This document shows, in pieces, positions 1-9,813 of a DNA stretch of 64,000 bases. The stretch lies in assembly GCF_963678635.1 (NCBI RefSeq), contig NC_087071.1, forward strand, positions 42,668,153-42,732,152, in the 5' to 3' direction. The stretch comes from Symsagittifera roscoffensis (taxonomy: Eukaryota > Xenacoelomorpha > Acoela > Convolutidae). The position numbers were made by a program, and so were the translations under genes. The notes under the pieces are model-generated. The model ran no database searches. It saw nothing but the letters and a program-made list of their open reading frames with translations, and was not told where the DNA came from. Each line of letters starts with the position of its first letter. Positions within the stretch are counted from its first letter, which is position 1.

Positions 1-477
1 AAACGAAGAGAAGGTTGATCTTCTTCACGGACTCCAACCTATAAAAATATCCCTTCAATGTCAGCTGAAACGGCGTATTTATGCTGACGGAATCTTAAAA
101 GTACAAAAACGAGGTGTTGAAGGAGATCGGGCCAACCAACAGAGATTTGTTCAAGGAAGCGCCATGACACTTCGATGCCCCATTGAGGATTCGGCGCACC
201 TTGCCGGGTTTATACGGGTTCAACACCGGGTGATGCGGGAGATACCACTCACGATCGGCTCGTGATTTGGGATCGTGTGCCTTAACGGTTATGACATATC
301 CTTTTGTATATCTTTGTTTCGGCGTATTTTTCACGGAGCGACGGATCCTTATCAAGCCTCTTTTCCAAAGACTTTATTGAGCTAAGGCGGAAAAATAGTT
401 ATTCGGTAAAGTACTTTCTTTATCGTTCCAAAGCATTGGTACAATGTACCTCTCACCATCGTGAAAGGTGTCATTTT
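1..477 (-). pseudogene. BEL/Pao reverse transcriptase, N-terminal part (broken, runs off the window)
   Basis: This is the start of the reverse transcriptase of a BEL/Pao LTR retrotransposon; it would copy the element RNA into DNA in virus-like particles. Visible pieces on the minus strand are a linker with NDTFHDGERYIVPMLW, then WYLPHHPVLNPYKPGKVRR, typical of the Pao RT entry, then SLNKSLL and a motif-A region reading VSADIEGIFL. The reading frame changes at about 490, again near 340-400 and near 120. A TAG interrupts the frame right after the motif-A region (about 28-30). The remaining RT, RNase H and integrase would lie left of base 1. The element is therefore dead at this locus. Family assignment is sure; the exact number of frameshifts is less so. 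Confidence 0.85.
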
Positions 478-2280
478 TCAAAACGGACAAAGCGTGTTTG
501 TCGGCGGTGAACGGGCATCTACCTGCTTGAAGGCTCCGTATGACTCCAACTCATACCAAGTTTTAATTTGGTCCGCAAGAGACATGTCTTCGACAACAAA
601 CTTAAAGCAAGACGAGTTCGACTTAAAGGACGGCGGTAACGGACCACTTAAAACCCAACCTATCGGAAGGCGTACGGCGCAGGGTGAAATAGAGTCCTCC
701 CCCAGAAGGTACTCAACGGGTCTTATGGCATGGTAGAAATCCTGTCCAATAATTATTTCGACGTCCTCGTACTTATAATGAATAGGTTTGATCGGAGCCA
801 ACTGCTGGTATTTTTCCTGTATTTCAGGAATGCTTATGCTATCCGATCCAATACGAATATGATCCTTAACATAAGCTCGAAAGGAAAACGAAAATTCACT
901 ATTATTCGTTTCGGCGGAAACTTGAAAACTTATTTGATGAGTTTTCATCAAGCTCGTGGAATTGAATCCATTTATGGTGAGGTTAACGGGAATGCCAAAT
1001 AAATGGAGGAGTTTTACGAGATCGGCGGATACCCATGAGTGCGTGGAAGCACTATCGCAAAAAGCTAGGGCATTAGTAATCGCCGCATCCGAAGATACAG
1101 CGAGTGATGCAACTGGCAGGAGGCCTTTAGTTGACTCCTGGCTATGAATATCGCCGACGGCAGCGTTAGTCGATACATGTTTAGTGTTTGCGTTACCTGA
1201 CGCCGGGGAACTTTTAGTATCCTTAGGAGGAACAATTTTCTCCGCTCCATGTAAGAGTACGTTGTGCGTGCTTTCACAATTTGGCTTGGGGCACTTTGTG
1301 GCCTTGCTACAATTACGAATACTGTGATTGCTCTGTAAACACGCAAAGCAAAGTTTTTGTTCGGCTACATGTTTCGCTCGCTGCGTAGCGTTTTTCTCTT
1401 TGAATACGGCGCAATTCCAAAGAGCGTGTTGACCTTTACATACAGAACATGGAGGGAACTTTGATTTTTCCTCAGTCTTATCACTCACCTTTGCCTTACT
1501 AGCAAACACCTTCGTACCTACTTTTTGCTTCACTGGTTCTTCAGACTTAACCTTAGAATTAATTGTTTTTAGCCTCTCATGACCCTCCGCCTTTTCTTTA
1601 AGCCATTCGTTGAAATTGAGCAGAGTTGGTCTATGCCATTGGCGTCTTACGGTTTGCATTGACCATGCTTCCTTAAGGTATGCCGGAAGCTTACTCACAG
1701 CCTGATTCAGTAAGTTAACACTTTTCAGGTCATCGTTAAAAGATAGAGACTTGAATACAGCAACCAGTCCAGAAATTGTGGAGGAAAAGCCAATTACATT
1801 TTCCGAGTTATGCATTTTCAGTGGCGGAAAATTACTCAATTTATCTAGATGAGCCCCTAGTACAGCATGTGGCTGCCCGAACTTTCTTTGAAGAGTTGCT
1901 AATGCGTCCTTATATAGTACTCCGCTATAGCTATACTCAGCGATTGCGGATTTTGCTTTACCCACTACGAGCGTTTTCAGATAGGTAAGCTTTTCATCGT
2001 CACTGAGTATGGCTGAATCGACCGTCGATATGAACTGCCCAAACCACTCATGCGAATTAAGTGGGTTGCCATCGAGCTGGGTCAGCTTCCACTCAGGGAA
2101 ATGATCTTTTCGGCTGTGCATGAGTATATTAACCAACTCTCGTGTCGGAAGTGGACCCTCGACGTCGGCACCAGGTGAATTACCGGGAGTCGGCGCTGTG
2201 TAACTCGAAGAATTACCGTGATAATCAGGAACGAACGGTTGGTTAACATGTGAAGAAATTTCAGGCTGTGCAAAGAACAC
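478..2280 (-). pseudogene. BEL/Pao gag-protease segment
   Basis: This 600-codon open frame is the central part of a BEL/Pao gag-pol polyprotein. N-terminal residues about 50-250 form the gag capsid-like domain seen in Pao elements (DUF1759 type, with the KLTYLKTLVVGKAK core). Residues about 280-345 hold the zinc knuckles (CSVCKGQHALWNC, CFACLQSNHSIRNC, C-P-K-P-N-C-x4-H). Residues about 395-530 are the DUF1758-type aspartic protease, whose catalytic segment reads ALAFCDSASTHSWVS; the usual DSGS/DTGA-like triplet is DSAS here. The frame ends at 478 by a one-base shift. It starts just after an in-frame TGA at 2287-2289 that separates it from upstream gag, so no true start codon is present: it opens on an internal GTG. 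This is a recently dead copy, since long stretches remain open. Confidence 0.9.
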
Positions 2281-2286
2281 AGTCCC

Positions 2287-2691
2287 TCAACTGGTATAAG
2301 GAACAAAATTATTCTGAGGAACAATTGGAGTTACTGCGGAAAAAACAGTTGTCGAAGGTACGTAGTGTTGTTGGGCTGACATTAAAGGGGCAGTAACAGC
2401 TGGTCTCCACAAATTACTAAAAGGATTATAGTGATCACGTGAAAATATATAACTACCAACGCGAACACCCATATGTTGTTGGGATGGGATTACAGGTGCT
2501 TGGTTGCCAGCTACTACTGATCCTGTAGTTTGATGACTTAAAGAAACCTGATTAGTTGTTGTTGTTGCAGGAACGAACGGTGCTACACCAGAACTAACTT
2601 CTGCAGATGTTGTCGGAGCAAAATAATTTTCAGAAGTTACCGGGACTACTGACCCTGTATTTGGAATACCTAGCACTGGATGAGTGGACAA
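2287..2691 (-). pseudogene. BEL/Pao gag, proline/threonine-rich middle segment
   Basis: A 134-codon low-complexity segment rich in T, V, P, S and Q, in the same frame as the downstream gag-protease frame and separated from it by a single TGA. It looks like the flexible region between the coiled-coil N-terminus and the capsid-like domain of Pao gag. There is no recognisable fold or motif. A frameshift between about 2691 and 2796 separates it from the N-terminal gag segment. The ATG at 2691 is probably an internal methionine or chance codon, because coding-like sequence continues upstream of it. Confidence 0.7.
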
Positions 2692-2795
2692 AAAATTTGC
2701 TGAGGCAAATTATTAGAAACAGGTTGCATGACCTGCTGTAACCCTACTGGATTGTTAACGGAAACCTGCGATCGGACCAAAGTCGGCAAATTATG

Positions 2796-3560
2796 TTATT
2801 GTCCGTGAATGTGATTACTGAAATACAATCCCGAATCACTAGAAGCTGCCTGGCCATTATTCACTCCTGTAAAACTTGATGAGACCAAGTAATTTGTTGA
2901 TGCAGGATAACTTGCCTCAGGAGCTGTTGAACGAACGTGCTGCTCTTGATTGGGAACTACAACAGCATCAGGCTGATTGTGGTCGACAGATTCAACCCAG
3001 TGACGCGTACGATCCTTTTTGTCTATTTTTAGTTGTGGACAGATTCGAGTTAAACCACTTTCCTCAGCATTCTCGCTGATTTCCGGCAACTCATCTTCTA
3101 ACTCAAGCCCTTTCAACTCAATTTCTGCCAGTTTTTCCCTGTGTTCTTCAGCCAATTCTTCCAACTCTAAACTGCTTTGTTGTTCTAAAACATATTGTTT
3201 CATCTTGTTTTGGTGCTGTTTCAGTCTTAATGATACCTTTGCCTGCCTCTCAAGTTCCTCCTGTTGTTTCTTTAAAATCATTAGGTCGCGCTTTTTCTCA
3301 GAAAGTGTTTTCGACGGATCGGCGGTATAACGACTAGATTTCTGAGAACCCGATTGATGATGTCGGCGGCTTCGGTGTGACACCTTAGAGCGGGTATCTG
3401 TTTTATGCGACTGGGGTTTTTCACTTTTTTCAGAATGAAGAGAAACTTTTGAGCTGCTATCTATTTTGTCCGTCTCTGTTACTGCCTCAAAACATGTTTT
3501 ATATGTGATAGCTTCCTGTAAAACTTTATCGTTGCTTTGAGTCAACTTATGAAGCCACAT
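2796..3560 (-). pseudogene. BEL/Pao gag N-terminal coiled-coil region
   Basis: A 254-codon frame beginning MWLHKLTQ. It has a basic, serine-rich stretch (residues about 45-85) followed by a long charged, glutamine- and glutamate-rich helix (about 90-165, e.g. KKQQEELERQAKVSLRLKQH) that reads as a coiled coil. This is the usual N-terminal layout of BEL/Pao gag polyproteins. The ATG at 3560 is the first in this frame after the untranslated leader and is a plausible genuine gag start. The frame is lost after 2796. Function is gag self-assembly, inferred from position and composition rather than from a specific motif. Confidence 0.75.
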
Positions 3561-4847
3561 ACCTGACCACTTAAAACGAAGTCAATAATCGGACGGGCTG
3601 AAACGGCTTAGATTTACTTGAAGCGTGCTGGCTTTAAGTTTCACCAATGTAGGTGGGGGATCAGGCAAATTGGTTAAGTTCCAACAACACAAGCGGAAAA
3701 AACCTGAGTTTGAAAAAACTCAACTTAATTTGCCTGATATTTTGCTAACAGACCACTTAACATAAGGTTGGTGTCATGTTACAGCACAGTTTCGCAGAAT
3801 TCTGGGGACGTTTTGAGGAATTTTTGGCATTTTGTTTACTTTTTTGTCCCAAAATTTTTCGGAAAATTTTGGTCAGCAGGTTCGAGTCGTAAGCCAACCC
3901 AAAAACTAGTCCAGTACCTCTTGTCTATGTTCCAATTTCACGGAATAGGATTCCATTCACAAATATCCGAAATTTTTTGGTATCGAGAAAAAATGCCAAG
4001 TAAGTTGACTAAGTATCGATTGTAAGTTATTTCAGTTCAACAGAACTGTCCAAAAATTTTGGGTATTAAGAAAAATTACCGGTTGCTAGCTTGCGGAAAA
4101 ATTTTGAGCATAAATGACATCGTATTTATATTTATAGCACAATTGGAGTTTTAAAAGTTTTGGAAACTTCTTACAGTTTTTTGACATATTTTTGGAGATT
4201 GGCGTTACCGGTTTCTGAAGAAACTGAGCTCCTTCAATGCAGCTCCTTGCTCCGGTGATGTCACTTGTTTAATTAGAAGTCAGTCTTCGTTGTAGTCACA
4301 GGCGGCCTGGATTTCAGGGAAAGCGGTTGCGATGAAGAGGAGACAGAGTGGGAAAAACATAGAGGGTTTGGACTGATGATCCATCACAAAAACATGCGAA
4401 GATGTTCTTTTCTTCGGTAGTTCAGCTCAATGTCCAAGTCAGAATTGTATTCATCAGGTTGTTCAAGCAATAATCAGGTAGATGATCAGTTTCCACTTCT
4501 TTATCGTTGGCTGTTTCAAGTTACGTCTGTTCCAGATAAGTCAGAAGAAGGACAGTCAGCAAATGTCAAGTAACCGCAACTTAATCCTTCGAAGTCTGTC
4601 AACGCTTCAGTCAAATGAGATTAACATGAAAACAACTCCAGTGGGACTTGAAATGAAGGAGAGAAACTGAATCGGAGATGAAATCTGCTCAGAGTTTGAG
4701 ATAATGAGACACTAGACACAGATACCACCAGCAGCGAAACGATGGAGATAATTAGTGGAATGGAATTTTTTTTTTTAAAGAACTTCTCTTTTTAACATTT
4801 ACTAAATCTATTATTAAGTGCATCACAACAATTAAGCTAAATTCGTG
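3561..4847 (-). other. Leader between LTR/primer site and gag of the BEL/Pao element
   Basis: About 1.3 kb without a convincing gene. It lies between the gag start and the putative primer-binding site, so on the minus strand it is the element's 5' leader. It is longer than usual and contains AT-rich tracts with repeated AAAATTTTGG-like words around 3,840-4,060, so part of it may be a later insertion. Short open frames here have no recognisable composition. Confidence 0.5.
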
Positions 4848-4865
4848 TCCTTTTGTGGGGCGCCA
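4848..4865 (-). promoter_or_regulatory. Putative tRNA primer-binding site of the BEL/Pao element
   Basis: On the minus strand the sequence TGGCGCCCCACAAAAGGA lies immediately inside the LTR. TGGCGCCC is the complement of the 3' end of a lysine-type tRNA, widely used as a retroelement primer site; only the first eight bases match well. Its position a few bases after the LTR end supports the call. Confidence 0.6.
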
Positions 4866-4868
4866 AAA

Positions 4869-5195
4869 TGTGCGCCTAATCTCCGTAAATCAAAAAATAT
4901 GAAGTCGAATATTTGAATTTAACGAGAGAATTTATCGGCAAATTTCCCGTCCTTTCGGTCGGGTATAACTTCAATAACTTCAATAATATTCAATAACATC
5001 ATAACTTTAATAATATTCGTCACCAATTCACAGCTTTAATAACAAATTGGCGCAAGCTAGCCACAAGAACCGGTCGGTAATGTCCTTGAGACAAGTTTCT
5101 CTTTTTTAGCGGTCAGCCTTAATCAAGCATGAACCGAGTTAGAATCAAAAAACAGTTAAAATAGGATATAACCCCCTTTTTCAGTATATCAAAAC
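4869..5195 (-). repeat. Putative 5' LTR of the BEL/Pao element
   Basis: The minus-strand sequence ending in GCGCACA, four bases before the primer-binding site, fits the CA end of an LTR. The interval to about 5,195 contains short repeats of AATAATATTC/AACTTCAAT and no open frame. The outer boundary is uncertain because the partner LTR is outside the window; 5,195 is chosen because a tRNA-like sequence begins there. Confidence 0.5.
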
Positions 5196-5196
5196 A

Positions 5197-5275
5197 TGGG
5201 CAGGTGGGGGACTCGAACCTACGTCACTTGTTATGTTACGTTACTTTGTCTTAGTCCGCTTGGCCAACTGTGCTT
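5197..5275 (-). pseudogene. tRNA-like relic (tRNA pseudogene or SINE head)
   Basis: On the minus strand, TTGGCCAAGCGG (5256-5267) fits an RNA polymerase III A box and GGTTCGAGTCC (5209-5219) is a perfect B box, about 36 bases apart, followed by CCCCACCTGCCCA. The D-arm-like sequence resembles leucine/serine tRNAs, but the acceptor ends do not pair and no clear anticodon stem is seen. It is therefore a decayed tRNA or the head of a tRNA-derived SINE, not a working tRNA. It abuts the LTR edge, which may mean the LTR boundary or the insertion target lies here. Confidence 0.55.
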
Positions 5276-5399
5276 ATGGTTGTTACATTTTGGTTCAAAT
5301 TTATATGCATTTATACTCTCGCACATTTACTTTTATATGCATTTGTACTATTGTTTTATATTTGCGCCGCAACAAAAATCTCCGCAAGCTTGCTACCAA

Positions 5400-5886
5400 T
5401 GGAGTTTTTTGTTGTAGAACAAAGATTTTCGGATTGAATTCCATTGAGAGTGTCACGACAAATTGAACTCAATTGTTGCTGATTTCATCATCAAGCAGAA
5501 ACTTTGAATGAAAAAAAAAGAAATGACAGAATATGAATCATGACGAAAGAACTGTATAATTGTTACTAGAAGTTTTTCAAGTTTAGTGTATAGACTTTTG
5601 AATATCAGTGAAAGTTTTTTTTCCAAAGTATTTTCTTCTGTTTTTATTTAAAATATATTAAGTTTACTTTATATCGGAGTGTGTTTGTAGAGTTCTGAGC
5701 ACATAATTGTTGACAAGGCTTCTTCTTGACATGATTAGTAAGTTCCTCCCTGCTATATGTATAAAAGTTACAATTAGAACACTTTAAAACGCCACAGTGC
5801 TTTCAATGTCTTGACGCGTCTTTACGTGTGTATTCTCTGCCACATTCAAGACATGCAATTCTTTCGTTTCTATTCAGTGACGGCAT
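5400..5886 (-). pseudogene. Two-exon zinc-finger protein, Polinton-associated, copy 1 (broken)
   Basis: Minus-strand start MPSLNRNERIACLECGREY at 5886. Exon 1 (5668-5886) encodes two C2H2-like fingers: CLEC...H, then CSNC followed by a TNH; the second finger ends in a degraded PC. A TGA replaces a codon between the first-finger histidines. A donor-like AAA|GTAAAC is at about 5667. Exon 2 starts after CAAAG at 5501 (FLLDDEISNN) and carries another TGA. The same gene is at 13,438 and 50,662 with the same intron position. Function unknown; a small DNA- or RNA-binding protein is inferred from the fingers. It lies upstream of, and divergent from, the accessory gene at 6,395. Confidence 0.6.
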
Positions 5887-6109
5887 CTCAATACGTAGGA
5901 AAAGAACAAATGGAGGTTTAGAATGTTGCAAAGTTTTAGAAAAGAAAAGTTGAATAGCCATCGAAAAATGAATAAAATTGAATAAAAAAACAAATATCAG
6001 AACTAATTGTTTTTAAAGTAAACAAATCAAAATTGATTTACTATTTAGCCTAGCTGAAAAAAAAAATTATTAAATCTAACCATGGAGTTTTCAAAAGTTT
6101 TGCTATCAA

Positions 6110-6278
6110 CCAATCAGAATTGAGCATTAGTTATAAGGAATTTTTTAATCTTTTCTGATATCAACCAATCAGAATCGACTTTCAATGGTCATGGAATTTA
6201 CAATAAATTTTATGTCAGCCAATCAAAACTGAGTTCTACTTCTCATGGGTTTTTCAACAACTTTGGTATCAAACAATC
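6110..6278 (-). promoter_or_regulatory. CCAAT-box array, copy 1
   Basis: CCAATCAGA-type words begin at 6110, 6165, 6219 and (as ACAATCAA) 6273, spaced 55, 54 and 54 bases. Each lies in a related ~54-base unit (AATTGAGC... CATGGAATTT...). The array lies upstream of the zinc-finger gene and between it and the divergent gene at 6,395. CCAAT boxes are the binding site of NF-Y; a promoter role is inferred from position and recurrence at 13.0 and 50.9-51.15 kb. Confidence 0.6.
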
Positions 6279-6394
6279 AAAAATGAATACTTTTTTGGTA
6301 ACCCTGTTTGTTGGAAATCAGCTAATCAGAATTCAACATTTTCTAAAAGTGAACTGTTTAATATTTTTAATAAAACTTAATTATTATTTGGAAA

Positions 6395-6925
6395 ATGTCT
6401 ATCAAAAAACATTTGAGCTTCTTCGAGTTACTTTACAAGAAAAAGGAAAAAATTCCAATTGATTTTCTTATCGATGAAATAGATGTTGACTCTTAGTTTT
6501 TTCATAGTTTTTGGATGTCTTTATTGAACAAAATAGAGTTATCCGACTAAGTAAAGGTCACTTCAGAGAAATTTACTCGATCAAAGAGTTTATTTTTGAT
6601 TCACAATTGCGTATCAAAGTTTCAACTTATGGCTGAATTACGACTCACAAGGAAAGAATTTTTGTTTATTCTCGAGAATTTGAAATTAATCAAAAAGTCA
6701 TACGATAATATATCAAAGAATCTTTTTATCCCCTACTCAATACCCAAATTTGTAAAAACTCCGCAGCAAAATTCTTTATTCCTTCATTTCTTTAAGAATT
6801 TTCAAATTTCAAAATCCTGCTTGATTCGGTTTGGAATCAAATTTTCAGAGGTTTGCTTTGAAAAGAACGTCAACTTTGAGTTAATCTCCCAAATTTACAC
6901 AAAAATTAAAAACTTGAGTATCTAG
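6395..6925 (+). pseudogene. Orphan accessory protein A, copy 1 (Polinton block)
   Basis: One frame runs from ATG 6395 (MSIKKHLSFFEL) to 6925, about 176 codons, interrupted by TAG and TAA early on. The downstream 109 codons are open. The protein is basic and hydrophobic, with the conserved stretches KKSYDNISKxLFIPY and PKFVKTPQQxSLFLHFFK, also found at 52.6-53.1 and 53.9-54.5 kb. I do not recognise a domain. It is followed by a small membrane-protein gene in all three copies, so the two form a pair. A function in the virus-like element is possible but not shown. Confidence 0.55.
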
Positions 6926-6978
6926 TCAAAATTCAGCAATTTCTCATTGATTACATACAAAAAAATACAATTAACCTG

Positions 6979-7128
6979 ATGAAAAAAATTGCAGAGATGT
7001 TACTTTTACTAGTTTTTATTCTTTTGTTACTTATATCAGCAATATTTCTTATTTTTACTGCAAACAACTTTTGGTCATTTTTTTTGCAATTGCTTTTGTG
7101 TATATCTTTACTTATGTGGAAGATTTAA
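6979..7128 (+). CDS. 49-aa membrane protein, Polinton block, intact copy
   Basis: ATG 6979 to TAA 7126-7128 encodes 49 residues starting MKKIAEMLLLLVFILLLL. Residues about 7-27 and 30-47 are hydrophobic, giving one long or two short membrane segments. Homologous starts lie at 53,087 and 54,498, but those are broken by an early TAA and a frameshift. At 53,087 the start codon overlaps the stop of accessory protein A (ATGA). The small size, position after protein A and conservation of the start among three copies suggest a real gene. Function unknown; a virion or host-membrane protein is only a guess. Confidence 0.5.
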   Translation: MKKIAEMLLLLVFILLLLISAIFLIFTANNFWSFFLQLLLCISLLMWKI

Positions 7129-7148
7129 GTCCATAAAAGGGTCTTCTG

Positions 7149-7323
7149 ATTGGATACGACAACTAGAACAAAAATGAACATGTTTGCGATTGGAAACGAC
7201 AATACCCAAAATGGAGCTTTGTTTCCGATTGGACACGACTTTTATCCAAGAATGCCATAAAAGGAAGCTGAAATCTGATTGGACACGACTACAATCCAAA
7301 TAAGGAAAATCAATTCTGATTGT
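7149..7323 (+). promoter_or_regulatory. ATTGG (inverted CCAAT) array, copy 1
   Basis: GATTGGAxACGAC-type words start at 7149, 7189, 7228, 7278 and (as ATTGT) 7319, spaced 40, 39, 50 and 41 bases. The same array with identical spacing is at 53,262-53,436 and partly at 54,673-54,760. The last copy lies ahead of the integrase gene, and this one ahead of the gene at 7,513. ATTGG is the reverse complement of the NF-Y site CCAAT. A promoter role is inferred. Confidence 0.6.
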
Positions 7324-7512
7324 TTAAAACCACACAATCGAGTTGAACGTAACCCTAACTCCTAATTAAAAATCATTTTATTTTCAACTAAACTACCGTC
7401 AGCTACCTCCTCTCTCAGCTCTAATTACCTTAATTTCAACTTATCTTCCGTCAGCTACCCCCTCTCTCAGCTCTTTTTTGTTTTTACTCTTTTACTCAAT
7501 TTATTGCTCAAA

Positions 7513-7961
7513 ATGATTTTCTCGGTGCAAAACAGCAACCTCATGTACTCTGTAGAATTTTCACCTTATCTAGTACAAATTCAAGTGCGAAAAACAGTCT
7601 CTGGAGTTTTTCTGGCATGAATGGATATCCCAATCCAAGCCTGGCACATGGTGGAAGCGATGCAAAGGGACTTCAACGAACATCATATGACACAAGTACC
7701 CATGACAGAGGACCAACTTGAAGAACCGCAATTGATGGAGGAAGTTTCTGATCAAGTGGGATTGAACTATCCCGAGATTCCTGACTCAATCAGTCGTCGA
7801 CTTCCTCTTTCCGTGGAGAGGAAGCAGGATCAGCCGAAAAGCCCATCACAATAGATGAAGATGAGGGTTTCTCAGAAAAAATTACAACTCCAGCTCTACA
7901 ATCACCACTACAACCTCGTCCAGCTCTGCGTTCTATAGAGAACTTCGTTTTCTGTAACTAA
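7513..7961 (+). pseudogene. Orphan acidic protein gene, lightly damaged
   Basis: ATG 7513 (MIFSVQNSNLMYSVEF) reads to TAA 7959-7961 with one in-frame TGA at codon 35 and one frameshift near 7,820. It encodes roughly 148 residues. The body is acidic (EDQLEEPQLMEEVS); the tail after the shift contains PITIDEDEGF, which resembles a SUMO-interacting motif. Codon use is more balanced than the AT-rich surroundings and long open stretches remain, so it was coding recently. It follows the ATTGG array, as the integrase gene does at 54,980. No domain is recognised. Confidence 0.5.
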
Positions 7962-8159
7962 TTAATTTCTTCAATTTCATTTTAATTATGAGAATAGATG
8001 AGAGGTTCAGGGTAAATCATTGAAAAACAATTAGATTTTAATTTAGTGCTCCCAATTCCGAACTCGCACACATGTTAAGAAACTTAATTAATTATTGCAC
8101 ACATATTCGGAAAAAAACTAGAAACATTGTAAACTGTACACAAGTAAAAAACACCTGAT

Positions 8160-8740
8160 AGTTTTTGCATCTTGACAAAAAAAACTCAAACACTTTTTGC
8201 ACTCTGTAGATAAAATTGAAACACTTTTCGCATTTTGTCGAAAAAAGTGGAACACTTTTTGCATTTTGTCGAAAAAGTGTAAACCTTTTCCGTATCTTGT
8301 CAAAAAAATTGCAATTAATTGCAAACGAAAAAAGTGAAACACTTTTCGCATTTGTAGAAAAAAAGTGAATCACTTTTCGCCTCTTGTCAAAAAAACGTGG
8401 AACAATTTTCGCATCTTGTCAAAAAATTGAAACAGTTTTCGCATTTTTTCAAAAAAATTGAAAAACTTTTTGCATTTTGTCAAAAAAAAATTAAAACCAT
8501 TTTGGCATTTTATCGAAAAAAATAGAAACAATTTTCGCCTTTGTACAAAAAAGTGAAACAATTTTCGCATACGCTTGAAAAAATTGAAACACTTTTCCCA
8601 TTTTGCTGAAAAAATTGAAACTTGTTTTGTATTCTGTTGAAAAAACTGAATCAAATTTTGCATTTTGTCGAAAAAAATGAAACAATTTTTGCGATTTGTT
8701 GAAAAAATTAAAACACTTTTTGCATCTTGCCGAAATAAAT
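8160..8740. repeat. Minisatellite of ~37-bp units with internal dyads
   Basis: About 15-16 diverged copies of a unit like GAAACACTTTTCGCATTTTG followed by TCGAAAAAAGT. Many units contain two small inverted repeats: AAAGTG/CACTTT around a GAA loop, and TTTTCG/CGAAAA around CATTTTGT. Unit length varies around 37 bases, so it is not a reading-frame repeat, although the minus strand happens to stay open for up to 97 codons. No gene lies inside. The flanking 7,962-8,159 is unremarkable. Confidence 0.8.
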
Positions 8741-9243
8741 CACTATAATTTTTCTTGCTCAGTTACTTACTAATCTTTATGAAATTTTAATTCAAAATTT
8801 CATCCTTCAGAAAACTAATTTTTGTTTGTCTGTTGCTCAGAAACAAGAGAAAACCAAGGTATTAACACAGGGAAAAGCGATGAAAGTCATCAATGTAGAA
8901 GTTTTCTAAGCAATAAGTCAACATGATTTATACATTAAAATTTTGCGTTTTTTTGGCCTTATCATTTAGGAAATATACTTAGAATTTTACATAATTTTTG
9001 AAAAAACTAAGAAAAAACCGCTTTTTACCAAAAAAAAAATGCTTAGAATTTTTTGCATTTTGCAAAAACTCTTGAGAGAAAATTTGGTACACGTAAAAAA
9101 AATTCTTGTAATAAGTAATCAATCATCATCAAAAAAGTTATTTGAAAAAGCCATTCAGAGGGTCTGACATGATTCCTCTACAGAGCTAAGAGGGCGTCTT
9201 TTGAATTATTTTGGTATTAAAAAAGTAATTACACTTGAGAAGA
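8741..9243. other. No gene seen (AT-rich spacer)
   Basis: About 500 bases of poly-A/T-rich sequence between the minisatellite and the promoter-like block. No open frame with coding-like composition and no repeat shared with other parts of the window was noticed. Confidence 0.5.
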
Positions 9244-9335
9244 TGACATCATTACACTTTTATTTTTATAGAACACCAGAGAAATTTACGTCATTATTCT
9301 TTAAATTCTAGAATCTTCTATTTTGTAGAATCTTC
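9244..9335 (+). promoter_or_regulatory. CRE-like and heat-shock-element-like promoter block, copy 1
   Basis: A TGACATCA word (9244-9251) and TACGTCA (9287-9293) are followed by TTC-TA-GAA-TC-TTC (9306-9318) and another GAA-TC-TTC (9328-9335). Alternating TTC/GAA with two-base spacing is the heat-shock element consensus; TGACGTCA is the CREB/ATF site. The same order occurs at 52,517-52,566 and 53,797-53,846, where the CRE is perfect. It lies upstream of the gene at 9,814. Function is inferred from motif match and conservation. Confidence 0.55.
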
Positions 9336-9813
9336 AGATTAAATCCTTGAATTTTGTATTAACTCATTACCCATTAACTTTTAGATTTTTCTCAATCTTC
9401 TAAAGTTTAGAAAAAACCACTCAAAATTAACCAATCAGAATTCCAGAACTAACTCCAAGGTGATTAGGTTGATGAAAAAAAATAGTAGGTTTTAGTTATT
9501 TTGCTAGCTTTTTAAATCTAAATAAAGATACGCAACCAAGGTTGTAAATAATAGGAATAGTTTTCACTGAAATTCTTCCCTCTTGAGAAGACTTAGTCAA
9601 CAAAAATTTCTTATTCTACGAAATCCTTCATAAACAATTAAAGTTAACCAAGTGTTGCAAAATTTTTAAAAGAGTTCATTTTTTATGAAAAAATCAACAA
9701 AATCAACAGCTGAAAAAATATATATTTTATTTCATTTGAAAATCTGATACAGTTCAGTTCATTTTACCAACACAAGCAGAATTTTCAGAACAAACGGAAT
9801 AGTATCTCAAACT

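Noticed and set aside
3019-3330. 103-codon plus-strand serine-rich frame
   Set aside because: Antisense shadow of the BEL gag coiled-coil region.
6110-7323. CRISPR-like appearance of regularly spaced short repeats
   Set aside because: Whole units are similar (no unique spacers), the genome is eukaryotic, and the words are CCAAT/ATTGG boxes.
8092-8685. Overlapping 60-97-codon minus-strand frames with FNFFxKMRKLF repeats
   Set aside because: They are translations of the ~37-bp minisatellite; unit length is not a multiple of three and frames drift.
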